Of a DNA stretch of 64,000 bases, positions 1 through 8,493 are shown piece after piece. A program made the position numbers and the translations under genes. Below the pieces are notes generated by a model that was not told the DNA's origin, did no database searches, and worked only from the letters and a program-made list of their open reading frames with translations. Source of the stretch: Maribacter polysiphoniae. GTDB lineage: Bacteria > Bacteroidota > Bacteroidia > Flavobacteriales > Flavobacteriaceae. The stretch is taken from the NCBI RefSeq assembly GCF_003148665.1, contig NZ_QGGQ01000010.1:62001-126000 (forward strand). The letters run 5' to 3'. Each line of letters begins with the position of its first letter. Within the stretch, counting starts at the first letter, position 1.

Positions 1-983
1 GTGCCGGTGTTGGGGCAGGGGATGAGGTAATCATACCCACCTTTACTTTCGTGGCCAGTTTTGAAGCCGTTTTGGTATTGGGGGCAATCCCTATATTGGT
101 TGATATTGATGATACCTTGACCTTAGCTCCCGAATCGGTGGAAAAAGCCATTACCAAAAAAACCAAGGTTGTTATGCCGGTACATATGTGTGGTTCCATG
201 GCCGATTTGGATGCATTGAAGTCGATTTGTGATAAGCACGGTTTATTGTTACTGGAAGATGCTTGTCAGGCTATCGGAGGCAGTTATAAAGGTAAACCAC
301 TGGGAAGCTATGGGGATTTAGGTTGTTTTTCTTTCGATTATGTAAAAACCATCACCTGTGGTGAAGGTGGCGCTTTGATTACTAATAATGCAAGCTATTA
401 TAAAAACGCAGACCATTATTCCGATCACGGCCATGATCATATTGGAAATGATAGGGGGGCGGAAAGCCATCCCTTTTTAGGTTATAATTATCGTATCTCA
501 GAGCTTAATGCCGCTATGGGTGTAGCCCAATTAAGCAGGTTGGATGAATTTATAGATTTACAACAACGTAATTATTCCATTTTGAGAAATACCTTGGATC
601 AGGTTAAGGGTATTTCCTTTAGGACGGTTCCTGAAGGTGGGATAGAAAATTATTCCTTTCTTAGTTTTTTCCTGCCCGATGGAGAAAAGGCGAAAGCAGC
701 ACAAAAAGGATTTTCAGAAGCAGGAGTAGACGGTTGCTTTTATTGGTATGATAACAACTGGCACTATTACCGTAAATGGGAGCATTTGATCCATAGGAAA
801 TCCTTGGGTAATATGACCCAAGAGGTAAAAGACCAATTGCCCGATTATACCCAATCCGATTTTTCGAAATCCGATCAGTGGATTCGCCGAAATATTTCCT
901 GCTTGATCAAATTAAGTTGGTCAGAGGACGAAGTACGGGAACGGGCCACAAAAATGGCCGCGGTTTTAAGAAACCTCCTATAG
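1..983 (+). CDS. kdnA: KdnA, 8-amino-3,8-dideoxy-manno-octulosonate (Kdo8N) aminotransferase, 5'-truncated
   Basis: PLP-dependent DegT/DnrJ/EryC1/StrS aminotransferase. The reading frame is open from base 3 and enters the window inside the fold (AGVGAGDEVIIPTFTFVAS), so the true start lies upstream. KdnA converts 8-keto-Kdo to 8-amino-Kdo with glutamate as amino donor, for lipopolysaccharide inner core. The call rests on long stretches that match Shewanella KdnA as I remember it: VHMCGSMADLDALKSIC, LLEDACQAIGGSYKG, FDYVKTITCGEGGALIT (PLP-lysine region), DHGHDHIGNDRGAESHP and GVDGCFYWYDNNWHY. Generic sugar aminotransferases of this family lack the DHGHDHIG and FYWYDNNWHY blocks. The partner alcohol dehydrogenase KdnB would be expected just upstream, outside the window. 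It converges with ribB across 3 bp. Confidence 0.82.
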   Translation, partial: AGVGAGDEVIIPTFTFVASFEAVLVLGAIPILVDIDDTLTLAPESVEKAITKKTKVVMPVHMCGSMADLDALKSICDKHGLLLLEDACQAIGGSYKGKPLGSYGDLGCFSFDYVKTITCGEGGALITNNASYYKNADHYSDHGHDHIGNDRGAESHPFLGYNYRISELNAAMGVAQLSRLDEFIDLQQRNYSILRNTLDQVKGISFRTVPEGGIENYSFLSFFLPDGEKAKAAQKGFSEAGVDGCFYWYDNNWHYYRKWEHLIHRKSLGNMTQEVKDQLPDYTQSDFSKSDQWIRRNISCLIKLSWSEDEVRERATKMAAVLRNLL

Positions 984-986
984 ATT

Positions 987-2129
987 TCAGTAGTTGACGT
1001 AGTCCACAATTTCCAGACCGTACCCGACGATACCAACACGTTTGGATTGTTGGGTATTGGTCAATAATCGTATTTTGGTTATTTTAAGGTCGTGCAGTAT
1101 TTGCGCACCAACACCAAAATCCCTGGAATCCATTTCAATCTTAGGGGCTTCAAAAACGCCCTCGGATTGTAATTTTTTCAATTCGGACAACCTTTTTAAA
1201 AGGTTTAAGGATTGGGTTTCCTGATTGATGAAAACAAAAGCACCGTTTTCGGCATCATTGATGGCCTTGAACATTTGTTGTAACTTCTTGTCAGGATTGT
1301 TGGTCAAGGTTCCCAATATGTCATTGTTGACCAATGTGGCATTAATGCGGGTCAAAACGGGCTCGTCTACCTCCCAGCTTCCTTTTGTCAGTGCAATATG
1401 GACTTGGTTGTTCGTTGTTTGTTGATAGGCATGTAGCCTAAATTTGCCGAATCGGGTAGTGATTTCAAAATCCTCTTTCTTCTCAATGAGGCTATCATGC
1501 TCCATACGGTAGGCAACAAGATCCTCAATGGATATAATCTTTAAATTGAACTTATGGGCCACTTTTACCAATTGTGGTAAACGGGCCATGGTTCCATCCT
1601 CATTCAATATTTCGACCAAGATACCTGCAGGCTTAGCCCCAGCCAATCTTGCAAGGTCGATTGCGGCCTCTGTGTGGCCTGTTCTGCGCAGTACACCACC
1701 ATTCCTTGCCCGTAATGGAAAAATGTGTCCAGGACGACCTAAATCATGGGGTTTTGTGGATTCTTCCACCAGGGATAAAATTGTTTTCGACCGATCATGT
1801 ACCGAGATTCCCGTGGTACAACCATGCCCGATTAAATCGACCGACACTGTAAAGGGGGTATGGTGCAATACGGTACTGTGCTGTACCATCAAATCAAGAT
1901 TCAATTCCTTACATCGATCTTCGGTCAATGGGGCACAGATCAACCCGCGCCCGTGTTGGGCCATAAAGTTTATCATTTCAGGGGTTACCTTTTCAGCCGC
2001 TGCGATGAAATCCCCTTCGTTTTCACGATTTTCATCATCTACAACAATGATTACCTCTCCTTTACCAATGGCTTCAATTGCCTCTTCAATGGTATTTAAT
2101 TGTATTTTGTTTTTCATCTCGATCATCAT
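987..2129 (-). CDS. ribB: 3,4-dihydroxy-2-butanone 4-phosphate synthase with a degenerate GTP cyclohydrolase II domain
   Basis: Riboflavin biosynthesis. The N-terminal half (about residues 8-205) is a complete RibB domain that turns ribulose 5-phosphate into dihydroxybutanone phosphate: VVDDENRENEGDFIAAAE, HHTPFTVSVD, GCTTGISVHDRSKTI and RRTGHTEAAIDLARLAG are all present. The C-terminal half (about 220-380) aligns with GTP cyclohydrolase II by its last segment (DFGVGAQILHDLKITKIRLL and GYGLEIVDYV). It contains no cysteine, so the three zinc ligands of the SxC-GD-RCDC motif are gone, and the RQEGRGIGL-type catalytic loop is replaced. The protein is therefore probably RibB only, and a separate ribA is expected elsewhere. 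Its start overlaps the lptF stop as ATGA, indicating translational coupling. Confidence 0.9.
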   Translation of the reverse strand: MMIEMKNKIQLNTIEEAIEAIGKGEVIIVVDDENRENEGDFIAAAEKVTPEMINFMAQHGRGLICAPLTEDRCKELNLDLMVQHSTVLHHTPFTVSVDLIGHGCTTGISVHDRSKTILSLVEESTKPHDLGRPGHIFPLRARNGGVLRRTGHTEAAIDLARLAGAKPAGILVEILNEDGTMARLPQLVKVAHKFNLKIISIEDLVAYRMEHDSLIEKKEDFEITTRFGKFRLHAYQQTTNNQVHIALTKGSWEVDEPVLTRINATLVNNDILGTLTNNPDKKLQQMFKAINDAENGAFVFINQETQSLNLLKRLSELKKLQSEGVFEAPKIEMDSRDFGVGAQILHDLKITKIRLLTNTQQSKRVGIVGYGLEIVDYVNY

Positions 2130-3631
2130 GTCGTAACTGTTTTCTTTTCTTTCTTTTTGAATATTTTTTGAAAAAATTCAACAACCCCATCCAAATTCAT
2201 CAACCCACGGTCTGCAGTTGCCCTTTTTGTCAAAACAATGCTCAAAGGTAACATAATCATGGTAGATAACCATGCTCCAAGAATGGGATGTATCTCATTT
2301 TTCTTAGCATAATTGTCTGCAAAAACCCCGATAAAATAATACGTAAGAAACAAGATAATCGCGATTACCATGGGTAGCCCAATACCCCCTTTGCGTATGA
2401 TGGCGCCCAATGGGGCACCAACAAAAAACAAAATGACACAGGAGAGGGCCAAGGCGAACTTTTTGTGTAAAGCCAAAATATGCCTGTTATAAATTTCATA
2501 ACGTTTGTCCAGTTCATTCTTTTTGCCCTTGATCGAAGTCAATAAATTCGAAGCGTTGGTTTTGGCAGCGGTTATAACCTGTACCTTCTGCCAGTCTTGA
2601 AAAAGATTGATCACATCGTTACGCGATAGGATAGTGTCTGACTTTATGGAGTCATTTTCAAACTTCTTGGGTTTCGCTTTCTGTGCTGCTAGTTCAGGAA
2701 TCAATAAGGAATCTTTTTTCGTTTCAATAAAAGCCCCTATTCGGGTTTGTATATTTTTTGCAAAGGCACCTACGATCCTAAGGTTATCATGTTTTAATGA
2801 ATCTATATCCTTGGTAAGTCGGGATACATTTTTCATTTTTTCCGTACTGATGTCCCGTTCCTCATCCATATCAACATTATTGAACTCCGATAGGTCGATA
2901 TTCATGGTATAGGTGTCGAAATCCGCATTGGCGAAAGGGTAGGTATTCTTGCCCTTGGTGGTGCTCTTTTCCAAATCACGGTAATAATGCCCATCATATA
3001 ATACCAACTGCAGAATATCGGAGGATTCGCTACTTTTCAGCTCCCCGGTCTTGGCTTTTATAACTGTTGAATTTATTTTGGTCTTGGTCTTTAGGTGAAT
3101 GGTTACGTTTTCAAGAAAACGATCGTTTTCACCGTATTTCCTATCGACCTTTATATTCATGTCAGCTCCCTCAAAGTCACTGAATACACCTTCAACAATG
3201 GCCACGGCAGGTTTTACCTTGGCAATATTACGTCGTAGATTGTATATTTTCTGTTCAGAGGCGGGAATGACACTGTTGGCAAAATAGAATGTGACACCAC
3301 CCAAAAAGACAATAAAGATGATTAGGCTCAACATGGATCTTTGCAAAGAAATCCCCGAAGCCTTCATGGCCGCGAATTCATAGTTTTCCGCCAAGGTGCC
3401 AAAGGTCAATATCGAAGAAAGTAAAACCGTTAATGGAAGTACTTTTTCGGTTAAATTGGGCATAAGGTAAAAAAGAAACTTACCGATGATTACGATGTCT
3501 AGGCCCTTACCGGCCAAATCATCTATAAAAAGCCAAATCGTCTGAAATATGAAGATGAACATCAATATTACAAACGAGCTGAAAAAGTTAAAAAGGAATC
3601 TCGATAAAATATACCGGTCTAGAATTCTCAA
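2126..3631 (-). CDS. LptF/LptG-family lipopolysaccharide export permease
   Basis: YjgP/YjgQ family inner-membrane protein. It would pair with the LptB ATPase to pull lipopolysaccharide out of the inner membrane. It begins with the typical MRILDRYILSRFL, followed by a first membrane helix, then TM segments around residues 60-120. A long periplasmic domain follows (about 130-390, rich in K, D and S), and three C-terminal helices at about 395-480 (LALSCVILFFVGAPLGAIIR, then a GLPMVIAIILFLTYYFIGV stretch). At 501 residues it is longer than the Escherichia coli proteins because of the periplasmic domain, as is usual in Flavobacteria. LptF and LptG cannot be told apart here. It overlaps ribB by 4 bp downstream and lies 161 bp after lolA. 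Confidence 0.88.
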   Translation of the reverse strand: MRILDRYILSRFLFNFFSSFVILMFIFIFQTIWLFIDDLAGKGLDIVIIGKFLFYLMPNLTEKVLPLTVLLSSILTFGTLAENYEFAAMKASGISLQRSMLSLIIFIVFLGGVTFYFANSVIPASEQKIYNLRRNIAKVKPAVAIVEGVFSDFEGADMNIKVDRKYGENDRFLENVTIHLKTKTKINSTVIKAKTGELKSSESSDILQLVLYDGHYYRDLEKSTTKGKNTYPFANADFDTYTMNIDLSEFNNVDMDEERDISTEKMKNVSRLTKDIDSLKHDNLRIVGAFAKNIQTRIGAFIETKKDSLLIPELAAQKAKPKKFENDSIKSDTILSRNDVINLFQDWQKVQVITAAKTNASNLLTSIKGKKNELDKRYEIYNRHILALHKKFALALSCVILFFVGAPLGAIIRKGGIGLPMVIAIILFLTYYFIGVFADNYAKKNEIHPILGAWLSTMIMLPLSIVLTKRATADRGLMNLDGVVEFFQKIFKKKEKKTVTT

Positions 3632-3792
3632 TGTAGTAATGTTAATTTAAATAAAACCTACAAATAGTGTCAATTGTCATGCGCGTCCAATGTTTAAAAC
3701 ATCATCCTGTACCCCAAACAAACAACGATGCATTGGTATGAACCAGCATGAGACACAACATTGTCCTGTTTTTTGTTTCTACGTAACCAGTA

Positions 3793-4440
3793 TTAATTCC
3801 TTATGATGTAATAACCTTCATCCTTATACTTGTTCTCATCAAATGTAAATAAGGTTTTCGATAAAGGTTGGTTTGTTTTAAAAGAATTAACAGTAATGGT
3901 CGTCATTGTACCGTTTTTGCCTGTTTCAATTACTTTGTAAATGTGTTTGGTCTCCGCATCAATACCTAACAGAATAGATTTGATTTCCGTATTGGTATCA
4001 ATCGGGGTCAATTTAATGAATTGTATCTTTCTTCCTTGTACGTTCTGTAGGATATCCCATTTATACGTATGTCCTTCCTGATAGAAGGTCAACATTTTTG
4101 AGGGGGTAATGGTGTTTTCATCCTCTGATTTGTCCTCAATGGTAACTTCTTCATTTTCTGGGACTATCGTGTATACCTTACTACCGTCGTACAGTTGTTG
4201 GGCACCGAAAAAGTTGGCAAGGTATTTATCACCTTGCATAGTGACATTACCTCTTGTCTCATCGTTGATGCCCGCTTCTTTGTTGTTGAGCACATATTTA
4301 AAGTCCACAAAAATATTATCGTACCCTTCGACTTTATTATAGACTTCGTCTAAAAGCGCCTTGGCTTTTTCCGAATTCTGGGCATTTGAAATACTTAGGC
4401 TTAAAAAGGTAACTGCGATTAAAAATATTTTCTTCATCAA
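3793..4440 (-). CDS. lolA: LolA-like outer-membrane lipoprotein carrier protein
   Basis: Periplasmic carrier that takes lipoproteins from the LolCDE complex to the outer membrane. The first 20 residues form a signal peptide (MMKKIFLIAVTFLSLSISNA). The mature part carries LolA features: an early helix (KAKALLDEVYNKVEGYDNI), a sheet-forming GNVTMQGDKYLANFFGAQQLYDGSKVYT, and a TPSKMLTFYQEGHTYKW segment corresponding to the conserved proline-rich region. At 215 residues it has the usual family size. It starts 3 bp after the ftsK stop on the same strand, so the two are co-transcribed. Position next to an lptF-type permease fits an envelope-biogenesis block. Confidence 0.85.
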   Translation of the reverse strand: MMKKIFLIAVTFLSLSISNAQNSEKAKALLDEVYNKVEGYDNIFVDFKYVLNNKEAGINDETRGNVTMQGDKYLANFFGAQQLYDGSKVYTIVPENEEVTIEDKSEDENTITPSKMLTFYQEGHTYKWDILQNVQGRKIQFIKLTPIDTNTEIKSILLGIDAETKHIYKVIETGKNGTMTTITVNSFKTNQPLSKTLFTFDENKYKDEGYYIIRN

Positions 4441-4443
4441 AAT

Positions 4444-6813
4444 TTACTTTAACTCGTTATTCAATAATTGATCTAATGCTATCATATCCGGCACTAAAAC
4501 CTGTCTGGCCTTACTGCCTTCGAAAGGTCCCACAATGCCTGCAGCCTCTAACTGGTCAATAATACGTCCTGCACGATTGTACCCCAGCTTTAGCTTTCGT
4601 TGCAATAATGAGGCCGATCCTTGTTGTGCGATTACGATGACTTCGGCGGCTTCCCTAAACATCGCATCCCTTTCGCTTATTTCATAATCAATACTTGTGC
4701 CAGAATCCTCACCAACGTATTCGGGTAATTCATGCGCCTGGGGATATGCCCTTTGAGCGCCGATGTAGGCCGTTATTTTTTCAACTTCGGGAGTATCCAC
4801 AAATGCACACTGTAACCGCGTAACTTCGTTTCCTTGGGTAAACAACATATCGCCACGTCCGATCAATTGGTCGGCTCCCTGGGCATCCAGAATGGTTCTT
4901 GAATCGATTTTTGAGGTAACCCTAAAGGCAATACGTGCCGGGAAGTTTGCCTTGATGATACCGGTAATTACGTTTACCGATGGTCTTTGGGTGGCGATGA
5001 TCAAGTGAATACCAATGGCCCTCGCCAATTGTGCCAAACGGGCAATAGGGGTTTCGACCTCTTTACCTGCGGTCATGATCAAATCGGCGAACTCATCGAT
5101 GACCAAAACAATATAGGGCAAAAACTTATGTCCGTCATTCGGATTCAGTTTACGTGCTTTGTACTTTGTATTGTATTCCTTGATATTTCGTACCATGGCC
5201 AATTTCAATAGCTCATACCTATTGTCCATTTCGATACAAAGGGAATTCAGGGTGTTGATTACCTTGTTATTGTCGGTAATAATGGCTTCTTCCGAATCTG
5301 GGAGTTTGGCCAAGAAATGTCTTTCGATTTTATTATATAGCGTAAGCTCTACCTTTTTGGGGTCTACTAGGATGAATTTAACTTCCGCTGGATGTTTTTT
5401 ATAGAGTAGGGAAGTTATTACCGCATTCAATCCTACTGATTTACCTTGACCGGTAGCACCTGCCATAAGCATGTGTGGCATTTTGGCCAAATCAACAACA
5501 AAAGTCTCATTGCTTATCGTTTTCCCAAAGGCAATGGGCAATTCCATTTCCGCTTTTTGGAACTTGCTTGAGACAATGACCGACCGCATGGATACCACTG
5601 TTGCATTTTTATTGGGAACTTCAATACCGATGGTGCCTTTTCCAGGAATAGGGGCAATGATACGAATTCCCAAAGCAGCCAATGATAGGGCGATATCGTC
5701 TTCCAGGTTCTTTATTTTGGAGATACGCACCCCAGCTTCGGGCACGATCTCATAAAGGGTGACCGTTGGACCAATGGTCGCCTTGATCTGGGCGATACCT
5801 ATCTTATAATTCTTAAGGGTATCGACAATTTTGTTCTTATTTTCCTCGAGCTCTTCTTGATTGATGGTAATTCCGCCCGCGGCACCATGTTGTTCGAGAA
5901 GATCTATGGTTGGGAATTTGTAATTCCCCAATTCCAAGGTGGGGTCGAATTCCCCAAAATCATCAACCAACTTATTGGCCAAAATATCGGTATCCTCTTG
6001 CTCTTCGACTATTTTCTCTACCTCCATGGCCAAAACATCCTCTTCAATGACTTCCTCAGTGGGTACATTGACCTCAAAATCATCGATAGGTTCCTCTTTC
6101 TCTATGGGGGGAATATCATTTTTGTGGGTATAGGGGTCTAATATGACCGGAACGTCATTATCTTTTTCGATGGCAACGGTATCTTCATCTTCCGGTGCAT
6201 TGGATTTGAATTCTGACGAAATGGATTCTTTTTTGGCCTTAAAATAGTGGATGAAATCTTCTGGTGTAAAATGGAACAATCGCACCAATATAAAGATGAG
6301 CCCAAATAACAAAAGCAGCAACACCCCGATCTTACCGGCATAGTCCTGAAGAAAATCATTCATCTCATAACCAACGATACCCCCTAATAAAGGTTTGGTC
6401 GTAGCAAAGAAACCAAGGCTGATGGATATCCAAATGATAAAAATCAACCCCCATATCCATTTTCTAAGCAACCCTTGTCCTTTAAGGTTTAGGAACATAT
6501 AGAGTCCTGTATATCCCAGAAGGAAGGGGAATATCATCGATGCCAATCCAAATCCCTTATATATGAATAAGTGACTTACACTAGCCCCAAATTTATTCAA
6601 TAGGTTTTTCGCCTGTTCATTGCGATTGGCAAATTCAGTCAATAGACTTTGGTCATCTTGCCATGTAAAATAAAACGATACGAAAGAGAAAAATAAAGCT
6701 ACACTGAAAAGCATCAAAAGACTTCCCAGAATAATTTTATTTTGATTGGATAACTTAAATGATAAGCCCTTTTTTGGGGTCTTAGGCTTTGACTTTCTCC
6801 CTTTTTTTGCCAT
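4444..6813 (-). CDS. ftsK: FtsK/SpoIIIE DNA translocase
   Basis: Septum-localised DNA pump that clears chromosome termini from the division site. Four to five membrane helices lie within residues 25-190. An acidic, low-complexity linker (about 195-300, runs of E, D and V) follows. Then come the alpha/beta motor domains with Walker A (MAGATGQGKSVG, about residue 450), the VDPKKVELTLYN motif, Walker B (VLVIDEFADLI, about residue 570) and the sensor region LIIATQRPSVNVITG. The C-terminal gamma winged helix (about 715-789, LLQRKLKLGYNRAGRIIDQL) would read KOPS-like sites. At 789 residues it is a complete, short-linker FtsK. A TAnnTTTG promoter sits just upstream, and lolA follows 3 bp after the stop. 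Confidence 0.96.
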   Translation of the reverse strand: MAKKGRKSKPKTPKKGLSFKLSNQNKIILGSLLMLFSVALFFSFVSFYFTWQDDQSLLTEFANRNEQAKNLLNKFGASVSHLFIYKGFGLASMIFPFLLGYTGLYMFLNLKGQGLLRKWIWGLIFIIWISISLGFFATTKPLLGGIVGYEMNDFLQDYAGKIGVLLLLLFGLIFILVRLFHFTPEDFIHYFKAKKESISSEFKSNAPEDEDTVAIEKDNDVPVILDPYTHKNDIPPIEKEEPIDDFEVNVPTEEVIEEDVLAMEVEKIVEEQEDTDILANKLVDDFGEFDPTLELGNYKFPTIDLLEQHGAAGGITINQEELEENKNKIVDTLKNYKIGIAQIKATIGPTVTLYEIVPEAGVRISKIKNLEDDIALSLAALGIRIIAPIPGKGTIGIEVPNKNATVVSMRSVIVSSKFQKAEMELPIAFGKTISNETFVVDLAKMPHMLMAGATGQGKSVGLNAVITSLLYKKHPAEVKFILVDPKKVELTLYNKIERHFLAKLPDSEEAIITDNNKVINTLNSLCIEMDNRYELLKLAMVRNIKEYNTKYKARKLNPNDGHKFLPYIVLVIDEFADLIMTAGKEVETPIARLAQLARAIGIHLIIATQRPSVNVITGIIKANFPARIAFRVTSKIDSRTILDAQGADQLIGRGDMLFTQGNEVTRLQCAFVDTPEVEKITAYIGAQRAYPQAHELPEYVGEDSGTSIDYEISERDAMFREAAEVIVIAQQGSASLLQRKLKLGYNRAGRIIDQLEAAGIVGPFEGSKARQVLVPDMIALDQLLNNELK

Positions 6814-6833
6814 TAATAGAATAATTCTTGGCG

Positions 6834-6863
6834 CAAAAATACAAATTTACACCCTAAGCCAAA
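6834..6863 (-). promoter_or_regulatory. predicted ftsK promoter (Bacteroidota type)
   Basis: Read on the minus strand, TATTTTTG (6834-6841) fits the TAnnTTTG -7 consensus. A TTTG (6860-6863) lies 18 bp upstream of it in the -33 position. The -7 element ends about 20 bp before the ftsK start. A second overlapping match (TAAATTTG) sits a few bases upstream. Confidence 0.55.
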
Positions 6864-6876
6864 GCGATGAATGTTT

Positions 6877-7242
6877 TTAAAAAATTTTAGGTAGATAGAT
6901 AATCAGTCCGATAATACTTGCGCCGATGGACACTAGCATAACGGCGCCGGCAGAAATATCCTTGATAAAACCGATTTTTTCATCGAATTCGGGCTGTACG
7001 AAATCAGCTAATTTTTCAACAGCGGTATTCAATCCTTCTATGCCCAGGACCAAGGAAATCGCGAAAATCTGAAGTATCCACTCCGTAGCGGATATATCAA
7101 AATAGAATCCGCCAGCGGTCATCACCAAAGCGATAAACACCTGGATTTTTATACTGGCTTCTGTTTTTATCAAAAGCAGTGCCCCTTTGAGGGCAAAACC
7201 CACACTACGGATCCTATTTTGAAGAAATGATTCCTTAGGCAT
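6877..7242 (-). CDS. dgkA: diacylglycerol kinase / undecaprenol kinase family protein (DgkA)
   Basis: Small trimeric inner-membrane lipid kinase that phosphorylates diacylglycerol or undecaprenol. It has 121 residues with three predicted helices (about 30-50, 53-70 and 95-118). The family signature EGLNTAVEKLADFV carries the catalytic Glu and Asn. It is followed by KDISAGAVMLVSIGASIIG, where the conserved Lys-Asp and Ala-Gly-Ala-Val are intact. The N-terminal RIRSVGFALKGALLLIKTEA is the usual amphipathic surface helix. Its start overlaps the last 8 bp of tpx, so the two are probably translated from one message. Substrate preference cannot be decided from sequence. Confidence 0.9.
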   Translation of the reverse strand: MPKESFLQNRIRSVGFALKGALLLIKTEASIKIQVFIALVMTAGGFYFDISATEWILQIFAISLVLGIEGLNTAVEKLADFVQPEFDEKIGFIKDISAGAVMLVSIGASIIGLIIYLPKIF

Positions 7243-7741
7243 CCATCAATGCTTCCAAGGCAGCCTTGTAATTAGGCTCTTCAACAGTTTCAGCAACTTG
7301 CTCAGAGTAAACAACGTTACCTTTTTCATTGATCACAACAACCGATCTGGATAACAAACCTTGCAAAGGACCATCGGTAAATTCAACCTGGTAGGCTTTA
7401 CCAAAGTTACCATCCTTGTAATCCGATAACATTACTACGTTATCAATACCCTCGGCACCACAAAAACGGGTTTGGGCAAACGGAAGATCTTTGGAGATAC
7501 AGAGAACAATGGTGTTTTCCAATTCTGCCGCTTCTTTATTGAATTGTCGTACGGAAGCTGCACAAGTACCTGTATCGATACTTGGAAATATGTTAAGGAC
7601 CAATTTTCTGCCTTCGTATTCCGATAGTGAACGGGTAGAAAGATCCGTCAAGGTCAATTTAAATTCCGGGGCAGCGCTGCCATTGGCAGGTAAATTACCA
7701 ACAGTATGTATTTCGTTTCCTTTTAGTGTTACAGTAGCCAT
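7235..7741 (-). CDS. tpx: thiol peroxidase Tpx
   Basis: Atypical 2-Cys peroxiredoxin of the Tpx family, which reduces H2O2 and alkyl hydroperoxides with thioredoxin. The peroxidatic Cys60 lies in SIDTGTCAASVRQFN and the resolving Cys94 in TRFCGAEG, the Tpx-specific pair. Thr57 (PSIDTGTC) and Arg134 are also in conserved positions. At 168 residues it is full length. It is the first gene of the tpx-dgkA pair and lies upstream of ftsK. The thioredoxin gene 370 bp away may supply reducing power, but that operon is closed by a terminator in between. Confidence 0.94.
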   Translation of the reverse strand: MATVTLKGNEIHTVGNLPANGSAAPEFKLTLTDLSTRSLSEYEGRKLVLNIFPSIDTGTCAASVRQFNKEAAELENTIVLCISKDLPFAQTRFCGAEGIDNVVMLSDYKDGNFGKAYQVEFTDGPLQGLLSRSVVVINEKGNVVYSEQVAETVEEPNYKAALEALMDA

Positions 7742-7810
7742 AATAGTCTATTTTAAATGAATGGTGAAAATAAAAAATATATACCTGAAAAGGAATGATT
7801 ATCAAATAAA

Positions 7811-7839
7811 AAAGTCCGTACCCTTACGGAACGGACTTT
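7811..7839 (-). terminator. rho-independent terminator after the thioredoxin operon
   Basis: A perfect 9-bp stem (AAAGTCCGT at 7811-7819, ACGGACTTT at 7831-7839) with an 11-nt loop. On the minus strand it is followed directly by TTTTTTATTTG. It lies just after the stop of the 85-residue protein gene and so ends the minus-strand thioredoxin unit before tpx. Confidence 0.8.
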
Positions 7840-7860
7840 AATTTCCTTAACAAAAATGTT

Positions 7861-8118
7861 TTAAGAATCAATGGCCCCCACAACACGTTGCATAAACTCA
7901 TTTAAGGCATCCTTTTTGTTCTTGCCTTCCTTTATCGCTTTGTGTACTTCGAGCGCCCCATACATATTTGAGATGATCTCACCGATCACATCGAGTTCCT
8001 CATCCTTCAATGAGGGTACTTCCGTAAGGGCTTCCAAGGTCTCAAGCGTTTCGATGATATAATCCTCATCGTTCTCTTCTATAAAACCGGTCAGATGTTT
8101 AATTACTGGTAACTTCAC
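7861..8118 (-). CDS. small conserved flavobacterial protein (possibly DUF6952)
   Basis: An 85-residue acidic soluble protein with no signal peptide or membrane segment. It is mostly helical by eye (EDYIIETLETLEAL, LDVIGEIISNMYGALEVHKA, KKDALNEFMQRVVGAI). I recall a flavobacterial family of this size coupled to thioredoxin genes and annotated DUF6952; that assignment is from memory. Its start overlaps the end of the thioredoxin gene by 20 bp, so translation is coupled and a role with that thioredoxin is likely. No biochemical function can be given. Confidence 0.75.
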   Translation of the reverse strand: MKLPVIKHLTGFIEENDEDYIIETLETLEALTEVPSLKDEELDVIGEIISNMYGALEVHKAIKEGKNKKDALNEFMQRVVGAIDS

Positions 8119-8413
8119 TGATCAATTCTTTTAAGACATCATATTTATTTGTCTGAATCTGATTTTTCAACTCCCCATTCACGAATGCGGCAAATGTGGG
8201 AAGGTTGTCCACTTTGGCCAATTTCCTTGACTCCGGAAATTTTTCGGCATCGACCAAAACAAAGGTCACATCTTCATTCACTGTGGATTCTTTTTTAAAC
8301 TTAGGTTTCATGATCCGGCAATTGCCGCACCATGTTGCCGAATACTGTACCACAACATTTTTATTTTCAGAGATAATTTCATTTAAATTATCCTTTTCCA
8401 ATTCTAAAAGCAT
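8099..8413 (-). CDS. thioredoxin-family protein
   Basis: A 104-residue cytoplasmic thioredoxin fold with the active site WCGNC (Cys29 and Cys32) in place of the classical WCGPC. The cis-proline is in VDNLPTFAAFVNGE. Replacing Pro with Asn between the cysteines is expected to change redox potential or partner choice. It is co-transcribed with the downstream 85-residue protein (20-bp overlap) and follows the peroxiredoxin gene, from which it is separated by a terminator hairpin. It probably serves as reductant for nearby peroxiredoxins (inference from position). Confidence 0.9.
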   Translation of the reverse strand: MLLELEKDNLNEIISENKNVVVQYSATWCGNCRIMKPKFKKESTVNEDVTFVLVDAEKFPESRKLAKVDNLPTFAAFVNGELKNQIQTNKYDVLKELISEVTSN

Positions 8414-8449
8414 AGGATTATTTTTTTATTGATGTAAAACAAAAATCAA

Positions 8450-8480
8450 GGCAATGTCCTTTTAAATAAAGGACATTGCC
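8450..8480 (-). terminator. strong hairpin terminator after the peroxiredoxin gene
   Basis: A perfect 13-bp stem (GGCAATGTCCTTT at 8450-8462, AAAGGACATTGCC at 8468-8480) with a 5-nt loop. It lies directly after the minus-strand peroxiredoxin stop and is followed on that strand by CTTGATTTTTGTTTT. Confidence 0.8.
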
Positions 8481-8493
8481 ATAACTCCCACTG

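Noticed and set aside
1528-2136. 202-codon frame on the plus strand
   Set aside because: It is the antisense shadow of ribB, whose motifs are unambiguous on the minus strand.
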